Assembly (NCBI RefSeq): GCF_001684955.1
Contig: NZ_MAYF01000001.1
Location: 84,991-148,990 of the forward strand
Direction: 5' to 3'
Source: Chryseobacterium contaminans
Lineage (GTDB): Bacteria > Bacteroidota > Bacteroidia > Flavobacteriales > Weeksellaceae
DNA length: 64,000 nt
Under the pieces are notes generated by a model that had not been told where the DNA came from, searched no databases, and worked only from the letters and a program-made list of their open reading frames with translations. The translations under genes were made by a program, and so were the position numbers. This document shows, in pieces, positions 42,387 through 51,910 of this stretch (position 1 is its first letter; each line of letters begins with the position of its first letter).

Positions 42387-44465
42387 TTAGCGGTTAAGTT
42401 GTTTGGTTTTCAACCAATAAGATGTTGATTGGTAAGCTGAAATGGCATCATCTACGAGTTTCTGATCTTTATCTTTCAAGAGCTTTTCATCATAATACAG
42501 CTTAAATTCAGGTGCAAGATCACTTTTCTCCAGTTCAAGAGAATATTGTTTTGCTTTCTTAACCGGAGAAATGATGGTTAAACGGTTGTTTTTTACAAAA
42601 CCAAGATCCTGGTAAGTAGCAATATAAGCTTTAGGCTGGAATTCCGGCTTGAAAACATCCTGACCCAGGAATTTAGATTGATAGCTGAAATTCAGCAATC
42701 CGAAAAGAGTAGGCATCACATCAATCTGAGACATCAATGCATCAAACTTCTGTGGCTGGATAAATCCTTCTGAGAAGATCATCGCAGGGATTCTGTACTT
42801 ATCCATTGGAAGTTCTGTTTTTCCGGCGCTGGATGCACAGTGGTCTGCAATAATAACAAAGACTGTATTTTTATACCATTCCTGTTTTTTCGCCATATCA
42901 AAAAACAGCTTTAGAGAGTAGTCTGTATATTTTACACCTCCTTCACGGGATTTTGAAGTTCCCGGGATATCAATTCTTCCATCAGGATAGGTGAAAGGTC
43001 TGTGGTTGGAAACTGTCATCCAGTGATTAAAGAATGGTTTTCCTGATTTGGCTTCAGCATTCATTACCTGAATGGCTTTTCTGGCCATATCTTCATCTGC
43101 AACACCCCAAACATTGGCAAAAGTAATTTCTTCCGGTTTAAAGTTATTCCTGTCTACAATATCATAGCCGTTTCCACCAAAAAAGTCCTGCATATTATCA
43201 AAATAGCTGTATCCGCCATATAGGAATTTCACATCATATCCTTTTGATTTGAATACATTTCCTGTAGTGAATTTGTTTTTATTATCATTTCTTTTGATGA
43301 TACTTTCTCCAGCCGTAGGAGGAATACAAAGGGTTAAAGCTTCCAGCCCGCGCACAGTTCTGTTTCCTGTGGCATAAAGGTTGGTAAACATTAGGGATTT
43401 ATCGGCAAGGCTATCCAGGAATGGAGTGATTTTTTGAGTATTTCCATAATGTTCAAGGAAATCTGCGGAAAGACTCTCAATAGAGATCAATACTACATTT
43501 TTCTTTACTTCTGGCTGTTCAGCGATAATATTTCTTGCTAAAGTATGCTGTGGATATTGGCTTAAGAAATTCTTCTCTGCCTGCTTTTGGTCTAGCTGAG
43601 AATAAAACTGGAAATAATCAAGTTCATTATGAGTGAATGCCCAGTAGAATTTAGGAAGTCCGTTGGCTTCAATTTCATCTGCAAAAACATTGTCAGATTT
43701 CATCTGCATTAATGATGGAAGGGTCATTAAGCTGATGGCACAAAGTACAGCAAAAGATCCCAGTAAGATCAATTTCTGTTTGAAGTTGGGCAGTTCCAGT
43801 AATTCGTCTTTCGTCTTTTTATAGATGAACCATGTAATGGCTAATGTGACAAGCATTATACCAGAAAACAGAGGAATAACAGGATAACTTTCCATGATAT
43901 TTCCAATGACCTCATTGGTATAGATTAAGTAATCTACTGCAATAAAGTTATAGCGTACCCCAAATTCATTATAGAAGAAATATTCACTTACTCCATTGAA
44001 GATGATAAGCAGTACATACAACAATAAGGTGATAAAATATAAAACATTGCGGATCTTTATCCTTTGGGTAGGAAGGAAAAGCATCAAACCAAACAGGAAT
44101 GCTTTTATTCCCACAAAGGAAAGGGCTATTTCCGTTACAGAACCTCCGTATTGTTTGAAAATATTGTTTGGAATAAGCCAGATGTACAGGAAAAATGCAA
44201 CCAATGCTCCAAAAATAATATACCCGTAGGGCTTTTTATATTTTGAATTGGAGAGGAATAAAAAGTAGAGTGCAAGGATGGAACTGGCAAGAATAAAAAC
44301 AAAAATATCGTTGATAAGACCTACAAACAGTACTTTAATGATCTCAAAAAATCCAAAACTGGCTGTAGTGATAGGGTGGAAAAAGAATATCGTCCTTATC
44401 ATTAAGGAAATAATCAGATAAAAAATTCCTAAATATAGGAAAGGTTTTATTTTTTTTAGAAACAT
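42387..44465 (-). CDS. LTA-synthase-like sulfatase membrane protein
   Basis: I start at ATG 44463-44465 (MFLKKIKPFLYLGIFYLI), giving 692 residues; the longer frame adds a stretch upstream without a suitable ribosome-binding context. Five membrane helices in the N-terminal third are followed by an exported sulfatase domain. Its features are VVLISIESLSADFLEHYGN (metal Glu), the catalytic Thr in ATGNRTVRGLEAL, and ADHCASSAGK near residue 570 (metal Asp/His). This is the layout of LtaS and phosphoethanolamine/phosphoglycerol transferases. Gram-negative bacteria have no LTA, so the likely role is modifying a membrane glycan or lipid with a glycerol-phosphate or phosphoethanolamine group. Family call firm, substrate unknown. 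Confidence 0.9.
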   Translation of the reverse strand: MFLKKIKPFLYLGIFYLIISLMIRTIFFFHPITTASFGFFEIIKVLFVGLINDIFVFILASSILALYFLFLSNSKYKKPYGYIIFGALVAFFLYIWLIPNNIFKQYGGSVTEIALSFVGIKAFLFGLMLFLPTQRIKIRNVLYFITLLLYVLLIIFNGVSEYFFYNEFGVRYNFIAVDYLIYTNEVIGNIMESYPVIPLFSGIMLVTLAITWFIYKKTKDELLELPNFKQKLILLGSFAVLCAISLMTLPSLMQMKSDNVFADEIEANGLPKFYWAFTHNELDYFQFYSQLDQKQAEKNFLSQYPQHTLARNIIAEQPEVKKNVVLISIESLSADFLEHYGNTQKITPFLDSLADKSLMFTNLYATGNRTVRGLEALTLCIPPTAGESIIKRNDNKNKFTTGNVFKSKGYDVKFLYGGYSYFDNMQDFFGGNGYDIVDRNNFKPEEITFANVWGVADEDMARKAIQVMNAEAKSGKPFFNHWMTVSNHRPFTYPDGRIDIPGTSKSREGGVKYTDYSLKLFFDMAKKQEWYKNTVFVIIADHCASSAGKTELPMDKYRIPAMIFSEGFIQPQKFDALMSQIDVMPTLFGLLNFSYQSKFLGQDVFKPEFQPKAYIATYQDLGFVKNNRLTIISPVKKAKQYSLELEKSDLAPEFKLYYDEKLLKDKDQKLVDDAISAYQSTSYWLKTKQLNR

Positions 44466-44622
44466 GGATTTATGGTCTACGATTTTCGCAAAGATAGTTG
44501 TTGTATATAACTTTTGGATGAAAAAAAGCAAAACCTGATATTTATTAATAAGATTTTAAGAATTATAAGAAATTATTTAAACGCATGTTTAATGATTTGG
44601 TCGTTATTTCCGAATCTTCCAA

Positions 44623-44648
44623 TAAAAAAGGACTATTAAAAATAGTCC
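44623..44648 (-). terminator. Terminator of ribH
   Basis: GGACTATT (44630-44637) pairs with AATAGTCC (44641-44648), loop AAA, with a T-run on the minus strand from 44629 down. Confidence 0.85.
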
Positions 44649-44676
44649 CTATAATATTGTTAAAGAATGTAAACGG

Positions 44677-45195
44677 TTAAGAATGCCCAAAACCGATGTT
44701 TCCTTTTTTATCAGATAATTTCTTTTTGAAATCAATCATTCTTAAAGCCGTTACAGCAGCTTCAACACCTTTGTTTCCAAGATCTCCGCCGCTTCTTGCG
44801 ATAGACTGCTCTTTAGTATCATCTGTAAGAACACAGAAGATGGTAGGAGTGTCTGTCATGATATTACAGTCCTTGATTCCCTGTGCTACAGCAGAACAAA
44901 CATATTCGAAGTGAGGGGTTTCTCCACGGATTACGCATCCGATAGAGATCACAGCATCATATTTTCTTTCTTTACAAAGCTGCATACTTGCATAACTTAA
45001 TTCAAAAGCTCCGGGAACCGGGAAAAGTTTAATGTTTTCTGGTTTTACTCCTTCTTTCTCAAGGATTTCCAAAGCTGCATCACGAAGATTGTACGTTACA
45101 AAATCATTCCACTCAGAAAAAACAATGCCGATAGAAAAATCTTCGGCATTAGTTATATGAAGTGGCTTGTAATCGGAAAGATTAACTGTTGCCAT
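44677..45195 (-). CDS. ribH: 6,7-dimethyl-8-ribityllumazine synthase
   Basis: The 172-residue protein matches lumazine synthase, the penultimate step of riboflavin synthesis (condensation of the ribitylamino-pyrimidine with dihydroxybutanone phosphate). The binding region has PVPGAFELSYA (about 58-68) and ISIGCVIRGETPHFEYVCSA (about 82-101), with the catalytic His of the family in TPHFEYV. It forms icosahedral or pentameric shells. It starts 3 bases after the TPR gene stop, so the two form one operon, a pair seen often in Bacteroidetes. Confidence 0.96.
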   Translation of the reverse strand: MATVNLSDYKPLHITNAEDFSIGIVFSEWNDFVTYNLRDAALEILEKEGVKPENIKLFPVPGAFELSYASMQLCKERKYDAVISIGCVIRGETPHFEYVCSAVAQGIKDCNIMTDTPTIFCVLTDDTKEQSIARSGGDLGNKGVEAAVTALRMIDFKKKLSDKKGNIGFGHS

Positions 45196-45198
45196 TTT

Positions 45199-45906
45199 TT
45201 AATAATATTTAGTCATTTCAATGTAAGAATCAGACATTCCGTTGTCGTAATCCTGATATTTCTCGTCAATCAGAGAGAAGTATTTTTTAGCATCTGCATT
45301 TTTCTTTAATCCTAATGCTACGATACCTGCTTTTCTTGTGAAGAAATAAGTAGTATATGGATCGTCAGAAGCAGTAGCTGCTTTATCTAATAATGATAAT
45401 GCTTCATCATTTTTGTTCAATCCTGATTTTGCATCAGCCATAGCTCCGTATTTCATTGCCATCAGCGTTTTGTTATCAGAAGAGAATTTATCTAAAAGAT
45501 CGTAAGCTTCCTGGAATTTTCCTTCTTTGAATTTCAATAAACCAGCGTTGTAAGCAGATAGCTGACCGATGCTTGTTCCTGAATATTCGTTTGCTGTACC
45601 AATGAAACCAGGGTTTGCAGCAGATTTTCCTCCTAAAGCTTCTTTATCTTTATTTTCAGTAAGGTTTTTCTGAGCAGCTAAGAAACTTTTTACTGCTTCA
45701 GCATTTTTAGGAGCAACCACAAATTGCTTATATCCGAAGAATCCTAAAACTCCTAACACTAAAACTCCAAATACAATCCCTAGTGGTTTTGAATATTTTT
45801 CAAGAAATCTCTCAGTGTTTAAGGCTTCTCTGTCAAGATCTTTGAAGAACTCAACTGTTTCTTTACCTTCTTGCTCATTCTGAGCATTCTTTCCCAATTT
45901 TGCCAT
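45199..45906 (-). CDS. TPR-type membrane protein (YfgM-like)
   Basis: The 235-residue protein has a charged N-terminus, one membrane helix (about 43-65, IVFGVLVLGVLGFFGY), and a periplasmic part with TPR-like helix pairs: SAYNAGLLKFKEGKFQEAYDL, KYGAMADAKSGLNKNDEALS, then FTRKAGIVALGLKKNADAKKY. Similar proteins (YfgM, TPR_21) act with the Sec translocon and chaperones. It is the first gene of the operon with ribH and has a strong promoter. Role here is inferred from the architecture. Confidence 0.82.
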   Translation of the reverse strand: MAKLGKNAQNEQEGKETVEFFKDLDREALNTERFLEKYSKPLGIVFGVLVLGVLGFFGYKQFVVAPKNAEAVKSFLAAQKNLTENKDKEALGGKSAANPGFIGTANEYSGTSIGQLSAYNAGLLKFKEGKFQEAYDLLDKFSSDNKTLMAMKYGAMADAKSGLNKNDEALSLLDKAATASDDPYTTYFFTRKAGIVALGLKKNADAKKYFSLIDEKYQDYDNGMSDSYIEMTKYY

Positions 45907-45927
45907 AAGTTTTTAAAAATTGAATTG

Positions 45928-45958
45928 CAAATTTAATTGTTTCTTAGAGATTTACAAA
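45928..45958 (-). promoter_or_regulatory. Promoter of TPR-ribH operon
   Basis: On the minus strand TTTG (45958-45955), 19-base spacer, TAAATTTG (45935-45928); a near-perfect Bacteroidetes promoter, 21 bases before the start. Confidence 0.7.
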
Positions 45959-46009
45959 ATACTTTTAAAGCATTATTCTGTAAATGTTATGAATTATCAA
46001 CTGTTACTA

Positions 46010-46045
46010 AGAAAAATGCCTCGAAAACATAGTTTACGAAGCATT
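46010..46045 (-). terminator. Terminator of apt
   Basis: The arms AATGCCTCGAAAAC (46015-46028) and GTTTACGAAGCATT (46032-46045) pair with two imperfect positions. A short T-run follows on the minus strand. Confidence 0.65.
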
Positions 46046-46064
46046 AAATTCTTATTGATATAGA

Positions 46065-46601
46065 TTAATATTCTAAAATATGGTAGACTTCTGCACCAAA
46101 CTTTTTCAGTTTTTCATCTCCATTCAACCCCTTTAAACCAATCAGGAAACTAAATTGAGAAACGGTTGCCCCTTGTTTTTCTACCAATTTAGCAGCGGCT
46201 TCCGTTGTTCCACCAGTTGCTAAAAGATCATCATGGATTAAAACCCTTTGTCCTGGCTTTATCTGTCCTTCCCGGGTTTCGATAGTGGCACTGCCATACT
46301 CCAGATCATATTTTTCTGAAATAACAGGCGGTGGAAGTTTTCCTGCCTTTCTAATCAGGATAAAAGGAACTTCCAGTGCTACAGCAATCGCAATTCCAAA
46401 AAGATAACCACGGCTTTCTATTCCGCATACCGCATCTACTTTCCCTTTACTTTTAGCAGCAAGGTCTGCAATAACATCTTCATAAAGTTTCGGATCTAAA
46501 AAAATAGGTGAAATATCCTTAAACTGAATCCCTGGAATAGGAAAGTCCGGAATATTTTCAATTGTATCTTCTAGTCTTTTGATTAATTCTGCTGAAGCCA
46601 T
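46065..46601 (-). CDS. apt: Adenine phosphoribosyltransferase
   Basis: The 178-residue protein matches APRT: the PRPP loop VLIHDDLLATGGTTEAA (about 121-137), the family motif GIESRGYLFG (about 60-69), and PFILIRKAGKLP (about 80-91). It salvages adenine to AMP with PRPP in the cytoplasm. Its ATG lies directly next to the stop codon of the upstream lipoprotein gene, so the pair is co-transcribed, although the functions are unrelated. Confidence 0.96.
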   Translation of the reverse strand: MASAELIKRLEDTIENIPDFPIPGIQFKDISPIFLDPKLYEDVIADLAAKSKGKVDAVCGIESRGYLFGIAIAVALEVPFILIRKAGKLPPPVISEKYDLEYGSATIETREGQIKPGQRVLIHDDLLATGGTTEAAAKLVEKQGATVSQFSFLIGLKGLNGDEKLKKFGAEVYHILEY

Positions 46602-47807
46602 TTATGGGTTGATTTTATAGCTGGAAATTTTCCAGTCTCCGTTTACATTTTTAAGTCCGAAAGTTACTTTTAATGAAGTAGTTTTTCCGTTTTTATCCGT
46701 TACATCATAAGTAGCGTTTACGCTGGCTCCGTTTGCATTGGTTGCAGTTGTTGTAATATTTTTAACGCTTACATTTTTTACCGCTCCAAAACCGGAATTA
46801 GGATTGGAGAAAGACTCATAGCTTCCCCAGCTTGGGTTATTGGATGCATCATAAGCTGCTTTTAAGTTCTGAGAGCTTACACTGCTAAGGAACTTGCTTA
46901 CTGTATTTTTGGGATCTGCAGCTGGTTGTTTTGGAGCTGCTGGTGCCGCCGGAGTTGCTGTACCAGGTTCTGTAGCAGCAGGTGGTGTAGCTGTAGCCGG
47001 ATTATTTGGATCTACTACTGCACTTGGCTGTTGTGGTACTGCAGTTGTATCTGTTTTTGGAACGGCAGTAACTTTCAATGCTGCTGCATTTACATCCAAT
47101 CCGATTTTAGACATTTTGAATGTTTTTGCCGTTGTTTTCACAGAAACAGTGATATCAATTTTGTTATCCACCACTTTTGAAGCCGGAATAGAGGAGAACT
47201 TAAGGTTGAATCCTTTAAAGTTGTTATCCTGCATCAGGTTTTTAGCCGTAGAAAGTCTTACTCCATTACTGAAAACTTCTAAGGTAGCTTCCAAACCTGC
47301 ACCGGTAAATGATACTGGATTTCCAGCTGCATCTACTAATCTTGGTACAATCTGGATTGCTGTTGGAGCACCATTCCCATCATCACCAGTTGGTCTTGTG
47401 ACAAGAGTTAATGCTCCTGCTTTTACATCATTAGGATCGCTCTCTTTGGCTTTATCGTCACCGAAGATATTCATTTCACCTAATGAAGGGGGAGCAGTAC
47501 TTGCCCATTCAATTCCATTTTTCTGTGCAACTTCGTCAGCTAAGGCCATGATTTCGGGAACTTTTTTCCCATTAATCAGTTGTCCCAGAGCTTTTAGCTC
47601 ATTCACATCCCCGTCAGCTTCTACGCCAAATGTTTTAAGAATATAAAGAGCTTCATTAAACTTAATCTGTTTAATGGTAGGTAGGCTGGAAGTCATATCG
47701 TTGATACTTGATTGCAGCGTTTTAGTATTCGTAGCATCTACATGATCTTTCTTACATGCTGTAAAAAGCAAAAGACTGAAAACAAGTAGAAAAGAAAACT
47801 TTTTCAT
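46602..47807 (-). CDS. Lipoprotein with Pro/Ala/Thr linker and a C-terminal NTF2-like domain
   Basis: The 401-residue protein has lipobox LLFTAC (Cys18). An N-terminal helical part (about 28-120, with SLPTIKQIKFNEALYILK) resembles DUF6694-type lipoproteins. A middle beta domain follows (about 120-250), then a linker of about 45 residues rich in Pro, Ala and Thr (about 255-300). The C-terminal domain (about 300-401) has the KNTVSKFLSSVSSQNLKAAY pattern of DUF4878/NTF2-like lipoproteins, ending NGDWKISSYKI. Function unknown. First gene of the unit with apt. Confidence 0.7.
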   Translation of the reverse strand: MKKFSFLLVFSLLLFTACKKDHVDATNTKTLQSSINDMTSSLPTIKQIKFNEALYILKTFGVEADGDVNELKALGQLINGKKVPEIMALADEVAQKNGIEWASTAPPSLGEMNIFGDDKAKESDPNDVKAGALTLVTRPTGDDGNGAPTAIQIVPRLVDAAGNPVSFTGAGLEATLEVFSNGVRLSTAKNLMQDNNFKGFNLKFSSIPASKVVDNKIDITVSVKTTAKTFKMSKIGLDVNAAALKVTAVPKTDTTAVPQQPSAVVDPNNPATATPPAATEPGTATPAAPAAPKQPAADPKNTVSKFLSSVSSQNLKAAYDASNNPSWGSYESFSNPNSGFGAVKNVSVKNITTTATNANGASVNATYDVTDKNGKTTSLKVTFGLKNVNGDWKISSYKINP

Positions 47808-47909
47808 TTTTATTTGGTTTGTTGCAAATTTACTAAAACCTTTATTAATAGAGGATTTTATTTTTTGTTTTGTTTTTCAAGGAGTTCATATACCTATTTT
47901 AAGCATAAA

Positions 47910-47941
47910 AAAAGGCTGATTGTACAAACAATCAGCCTTTT
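47910..47941 (-). terminator. Terminator of act operon
   Basis: A perfect 14-bp stem (AAAAGGCTGATTGT / ACAATCAGCCTTTT, loop ACAA) with T-run on the minus strand, 19 bases past the stop of actF. Confidence 0.9.
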
Positions 47942-47960
47942 AAAGTTTTATTAGAAATCC

Positions 47961-49292
47961 TTAGAAAGGATATTCATAAATTTCAGATTCGTGTAAGAAT
48001 GGGTTTCCTGTAGGGATCAGTTTAAGCTTGCTTAATGCTGAAAGTACAGTGAACATAAATAATCCAACTACGAATAGGATCGCTCCTAATACTAATAGGA
48101 ATACTTCAGGAGTGTTCCAGAATGGTCCTACTGTTCCCGGCATTACCATGTTGAAGTAGTCTAGGATGTGTCCTAATATAACCACTACAGCCATTGTAGT
48201 AACTACTTTGTAGTTTCTCTTGATGCTGCTGCTTACTAATACCAATAGTGGTAATAAGAAGTTGATGATCAACATCGGTAAGAAAGTAGGAGAGTAGTGC
48301 TGGAATCTTCCGAAGAAGTAGTTAACCTCTTCCGGTACGTTTGCATACCAATAAAGCATGAACTGAGCAAACCATGTATATGTCCAAAGCATACTTGTCG
48401 CGAAAAGGAAAACTCCTAAATCGTGTAAGTGGTTGTCATTGAACTGTGGTAAGAAACCATTTTTCTTAAGATAAACACTTAATAAAATGATTACAGCGAT
48501 ACCACTTGATAGGCAGCTAACCATTGAATACCAGATATACATTGTAGAATACCAGTGAGGGTCAATAGACATCAACCAGTCCCAAGCCCAAGCTGCAGAA
48601 GCAAATCCGAAGAATGCAATGTAACCTACAGACCATCTGTAAAGCATTTGATACTCTACTTTAGACTTCGTTTCGTCTACTTTCTTAGATTGAGCTTTTA
48701 ATTTCCAAGCGAAGAAAGAAGCACCAATCACATAGATTAAAGTTCTAACTGCATAGAAAGGAATATTTAAAAACTTTTTCTTTTCGAATAAGATCACATC
48801 AAAATGAGCAGATTCTGGGTTTGTCAATTCAGGATCCATCCAGTGGAATAAGTGCCCGTTATGAGTAATGTTCAGGATCATTAAGATGATAAGGATTGCA
48901 CCACCGTAAGGAATATAAGAAGCAATAGCTTCCATTACTCTTGTAATGATGATTGGCCATCCTGCGTGTCCAGCATGCTGAATACAATAGAAGAACAATA
49001 CACAGCAGCTTACTCCAAAGAAAAATACAGCTACAAAATGTAATGATGCTAAAGGCTGGTTGTGAACCTGCATTGTAGCATGCTCAAGGTGAGCAGCGTG
49101 ATCCTGAGGTCCTACCATTTCACTCGAGTGTGTAGGAGCAGTATGACCAGAAGCATGAACAGCTTCCATCATATGTTCTATTTTCTCAGTAGAAAGTCCT
49201 TTGTTCATAAAGAAACCAATACCAAACAGAACTAAACCTACAACAAGAAGTATTATAGAAGTTGATTTTAATTTTGGTGAAAAACTATACAT
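47961..49292 (-). CDS. actF: Alternative complex III subunit ActF (quinone-binding membrane subunit)
   Basis: The 443-residue protein has about ten membrane segments and matches the second NrfD/PsrC-like subunit of alternative complex III. An N-terminal insert is rich in His (residues about 38-75). It has WDWLMSIDPHWYSTMYIWYS near residue 235, typical for this subunit. It is the last gene of actABCDEF, eight bases after actE, and is followed by a terminator. Quinol is thought to bind at the NrfD-like subunits. Confidence 0.9.
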   Translation of the reverse strand: MYSFSPKLKSTSIILLVVGLVLFGIGFFMNKGLSTEKIEHMMEAVHASGHTAPTHSSEMVGPQDHAAHLEHATMQVHNQPLASLHFVAVFFFGVSCCVLFFYCIQHAGHAGWPIIITRVMEAIASYIPYGGAILIILMILNITHNGHLFHWMDPELTNPESAHFDVILFEKKKFLNIPFYAVRTLIYVIGASFFAWKLKAQSKKVDETKSKVEYQMLYRWSVGYIAFFGFASAAWAWDWLMSIDPHWYSTMYIWYSMVSCLSSGIAVIILLSVYLKKNGFLPQFNDNHLHDLGVFLFATSMLWTYTWFAQFMLYWYANVPEEVNYFFGRFQHYSPTFLPMLIINFLLPLLVLVSSSIKRNYKVVTTMAVVVILGHILDYFNMVMPGTVGPFWNTPEVFLLVLGAILFVVGLFMFTVLSALSKLKLIPTGNPFLHESEIYEYPF

Positions 49293-49300
49293 TTCTTTTC

Positions 49301-49978
49301 TTATTTTTTAGTTTCGGTAGTCGTTTCAGTTGCTGGTGCTGCGGCTGCCGGAGCTGCTGCGCCTTTTTTGAAGGCACTCATCACATACATTGCCACTCTC
49401 CATCTATCACCAGGGTTTAGCTGTCCAGCATAAGATCCCATCGCGTTTCTACCGTTTGTTAATACATAATGAACAGATCCTACTGTAAGCTCTCTGTCAG
49501 CATAGTTTGGAACTCCAGAAAATGCACCAGATTGTACGATTGGTCCTTGTCCATCACCTCCTGTTCCGTGACATGCAGCACAAGTGTGGTCGAACAATAC
49601 TTTTCCTCTTTCAAGATCCTTAGCTGCATTAGCTGGGTTCAGAGGAGAAGTTGTCAGTTTTTTAGAAGCATCATAACCAGCGTTGTACTCGTCAACATTT
49701 TTTGGTAATAAGCTTTCTTCAAAAACTCCATCTTTATTTTGAGCAACTGATCCTTCTACTGGAGAAAGACCTGTTGCACCATTATTTTTAACAAAAGCAG
49801 GAATTTCATTTTCATGATCTGAATACGCATCCTGAGCCTTCATCAATGGATCATAAGCTACCGGAAAATACATGTCCGGGAAGTATACCAACGGAGTGTT
49901 CTCCTTTGGTCCGCAAGAGTTAAGTAAAACTGTTGTTAAACCTAAAACTGCTGTAATTCTTAATACATTCTTTTTCAT
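49301..49978 (-). CDS. actE: ActE: monohaem cytochrome c lipoprotein
   Basis: The 225-residue protein has a lipoprotein signal (LLNSC, Cys22), the motif YFPDMYFPVAYDP usual for ActE, and one haem c motif CAACH (about residue 134). The sixth ligand is likely the Met in GRNAMGSYAGQ (about 180). An Ala/Pro/Thr-rich C-terminal tail follows. It takes electrons from the complex and passes them on to a terminal oxidase or another cytochrome. It lies one base after actD and eight before actF. Confidence 0.92.
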   Translation of the reverse strand: MKKNVLRITAVLGLTTVLLNSCGPKENTPLVYFPDMYFPVAYDPLMKAQDAYSDHENEIPAFVKNNGATGLSPVEGSVAQNKDGVFEESLLPKNVDEYNAGYDASKKLTTSPLNPANAAKDLERGKVLFDHTCAACHGTGGDGQGPIVQSGAFSGVPNYADRELTVGSVHYVLTNGRNAMGSYAGQLNPGDRWRVAMYVMSAFKKGAAAPAAAAPATETTTETKK

Positions 49979-49979
49979 T

Positions 49980-50501
49980 TTAAGCGTCTTTAACAGTTAT
50001 TTCTTCAACTCCAGTTTCAATTAGCAACTGCTTTACAGATTCTACATCTTCAGTTACGAATTCCATCATGAATTTATCATCAGTAGTTCTTGGATCCGGG
50101 TTCTGAGCAGGAGCTCCTGGATACATTTTGTTTCTAACCAAGAAAGTTAAAGACATCATGTGAGCGGCACAGAATACCATTAATTCGAACATTGGAACTA
50201 CGAATGCCGGCATGTTGTGTCCCCAGTCAAATGCTGGTTTACCACCGATGTTCTGAGGCCAGTCGTGGTTCATTACGTACCAGGTTAAAGTAGCACCGAT
50301 AGTAACCCCATAACAAGCATAGATGAAAGCAGCATCAGAAATTCTAGTTTTCTTTAACCCTAAAGCTTTATCTAGTCCGTGAACCGGAAACGGAGTATAA
50401 ACCTCGTTTATTTTGATTCCTTTATCGTTGAATGCTTTAACGCCGTTCATTAAATCGTCGTCGTCAGCATAAAGTCCGTATACAATTTTAGTGGTGCTCA
50501 T
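49980..50501 (-). CDS. actD: ActD: DUF3341 membrane subunit
   Basis: The start is ATG 50499-50501 (MSTTKIVYGLYADDDDLMNG), giving 173 residues, and it overlaps the end of actC by 14 bases. The protein has two membrane helices (about 58-80 and 97-120) and matches DUF3341, the small subunit of alternative complex III next to ActC. The PAFDWGHNMPAFVVPMFELM motif is typical. Overlap with actC indicates translational coupling. Confidence 0.92.
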   Translation of the reverse strand: MSTTKIVYGLYADDDDLMNGVKAFNDKGIKINEVYTPFPVHGLDKALGLKKTRISDAAFIYACYGVTIGATLTWYVMNHDWPQNIGGKPAFDWGHNMPAFVVPMFELMVFCAAHMMSLTFLVRNKMYPGAPAQNPDPRTTDDKFMMEFVTEDVESVKQLLIETGVEEITVKDA

Positions 50502-51885
50502 CTCCTTCTTTTGCTTTATAAGTTTCACCTGAGATTTTCAAAATCGATTTTAATTCAGCCTGTGCAATTACAGGGAATGTTCTTGCGTATAATAAGAATA
50601 ATACAGAGAAGAATCCGATCGTTCCTAAGTATACACCCACATCAATGATCGTTGGCTTAAACATTGTCCATGATCCTGGTAAGTAGTCTCTAGAAAGGTT
50701 GATAACGATGATATCAAAACGCTCGAACCACATACCGATGTTGATAATCAATGCAACGATGAAAGTCCAGATAATGTTTGTTCTTAGTCTCTTGAACCAG
50801 AACGAAGCCGGAATAACAAGGTTACAGATGATTAGTGACCAGAAAGCCCACCAATAAGGACCTACTGCAGCACCTGGAGAAAGATAAGTAAAGTCTTCAA
50901 ATCTAGATCCAGAATACCATCCGATGAAATATTCAGTTGCGTAAGCTACTGTTACCATACCACCTGTTAAGATGATTACGATGTTCATAATTTCGATATG
51001 ATACATTGTAATATATTCTTCTAAGTGACACACTTTTCTAGCAACTAACAATAAGGTCTGTACCATTGCAAATCCTGAGAAGATCGCACCAGCAACGAAG
51101 TAAGGAGGGTAGATCGTAGAGTGCCATCCTTTAATTACTGAAGTCGCGAAGTCAAAAGATACGGTTGTGTGTACCGAGAATACAAGTGGAGTTGCTAATC
51201 CTGCAAGAACCAAAGAAAGTTCTTCGAATCTTTGCCAGTGTTTTGCTTTACCACCCCAACCGAATGCAAGGAATGTATAAATCTTTTTAGTCCAAGGAGT
51301 CTTAGCTCTATCTCTGATCATTGCAAAGTCAGGGATTAGTCCCATGAACCAGAATACAGTTGATACTGAGAAATACGTAGAGATCGCAAATACGTCCCAA
51401 AGTAGAGGAGAGTTAAAGTTCCCCCAAAGAGAACCGAATTGGTTTGGTAATGGGAATACCCAGTATCCGACCCAAACTCTACCCATGTGAATTACCGGGA
51501 AGATTGCCGCCTGTACAACCGCAAAGATCGTCATCGCCTCTGCAGATCTGTTTACAGACATTCTCCATCTCTGTCTAAATAATAATAATACCGCTGAGAT
51601 TAGGGTTCCGGCGTGACCAATACCTACCCACCATACGAAGTTGGTAATATCCCAACCCCAGTTAATAGTTCTGTTAAGCCCCCATGATCCAATACCTGTT
51701 CCGATAGTATAAGCGATACATCCGAATCCATAGATGAATAGAACTAAGGCTGCATACAATGAAATCCACCATAATTTACCTGCTCTTTCTTCGATAGGTC
51801 GTGCAATATCTTCTGTGATATCGTGATAAGTTTTGTGACCAATAATTAGAGGTTCCCTTATCGGAGCTTCGTAATGTCCTGACAT
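50488..51885 (-). CDS. actC: ActC: NrfD/PsrC-type membrane subunit
   Basis: The 465-residue protein has about ten membrane segments and matches the NrfD-like subunit that oxidises menaquinol in alternative complex III. An example is the FVWWVGIGHAGTLISAVLLL segment near residues 85-105, with a conserved His. PGAAVGPYWWAFW lies near residue 340. It is preceded by actB (25 bases) and overlaps actD by 14 bases. Confidence 0.93.
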   Translation of the reverse strand: MSGHYEAPIREPLIIGHKTYHDITEDIARPIEERAGKLWWISLYAALVLFIYGFGCIAYTIGTGIGSWGLNRTINWGWDITNFVWWVGIGHAGTLISAVLLLFRQRWRMSVNRSAEAMTIFAVVQAAIFPVIHMGRVWVGYWVFPLPNQFGSLWGNFNSPLLWDVFAISTYFSVSTVFWFMGLIPDFAMIRDRAKTPWTKKIYTFLAFGWGGKAKHWQRFEELSLVLAGLATPLVFSVHTTVSFDFATSVIKGWHSTIYPPYFVAGAIFSGFAMVQTLLLVARKVCHLEEYITMYHIEIMNIVIILTGGMVTVAYATEYFIGWYSGSRFEDFTYLSPGAAVGPYWWAFWSLIICNLVIPASFWFKRLRTNIIWTFIVALIINIGMWFERFDIIVINLSRDYLPGSWTMFKPTIIDVGVYLGTIGFFSVLFLLYARTFPVIAQAELKSILKISGETYKAKEGDEHH

Positions 51886-51910
51886 TTTTTACCTATTTAT
51901 TATTTAAACT

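Noticed and set aside
46894..47646. A 250-residue open frame on the plus strand opposite the lipoprotein gene
   Set aside because: Its Ala/Pro/Ser-rich text mirrors the linker of the real gene; the lipobox and domain pattern are on the minus strand.
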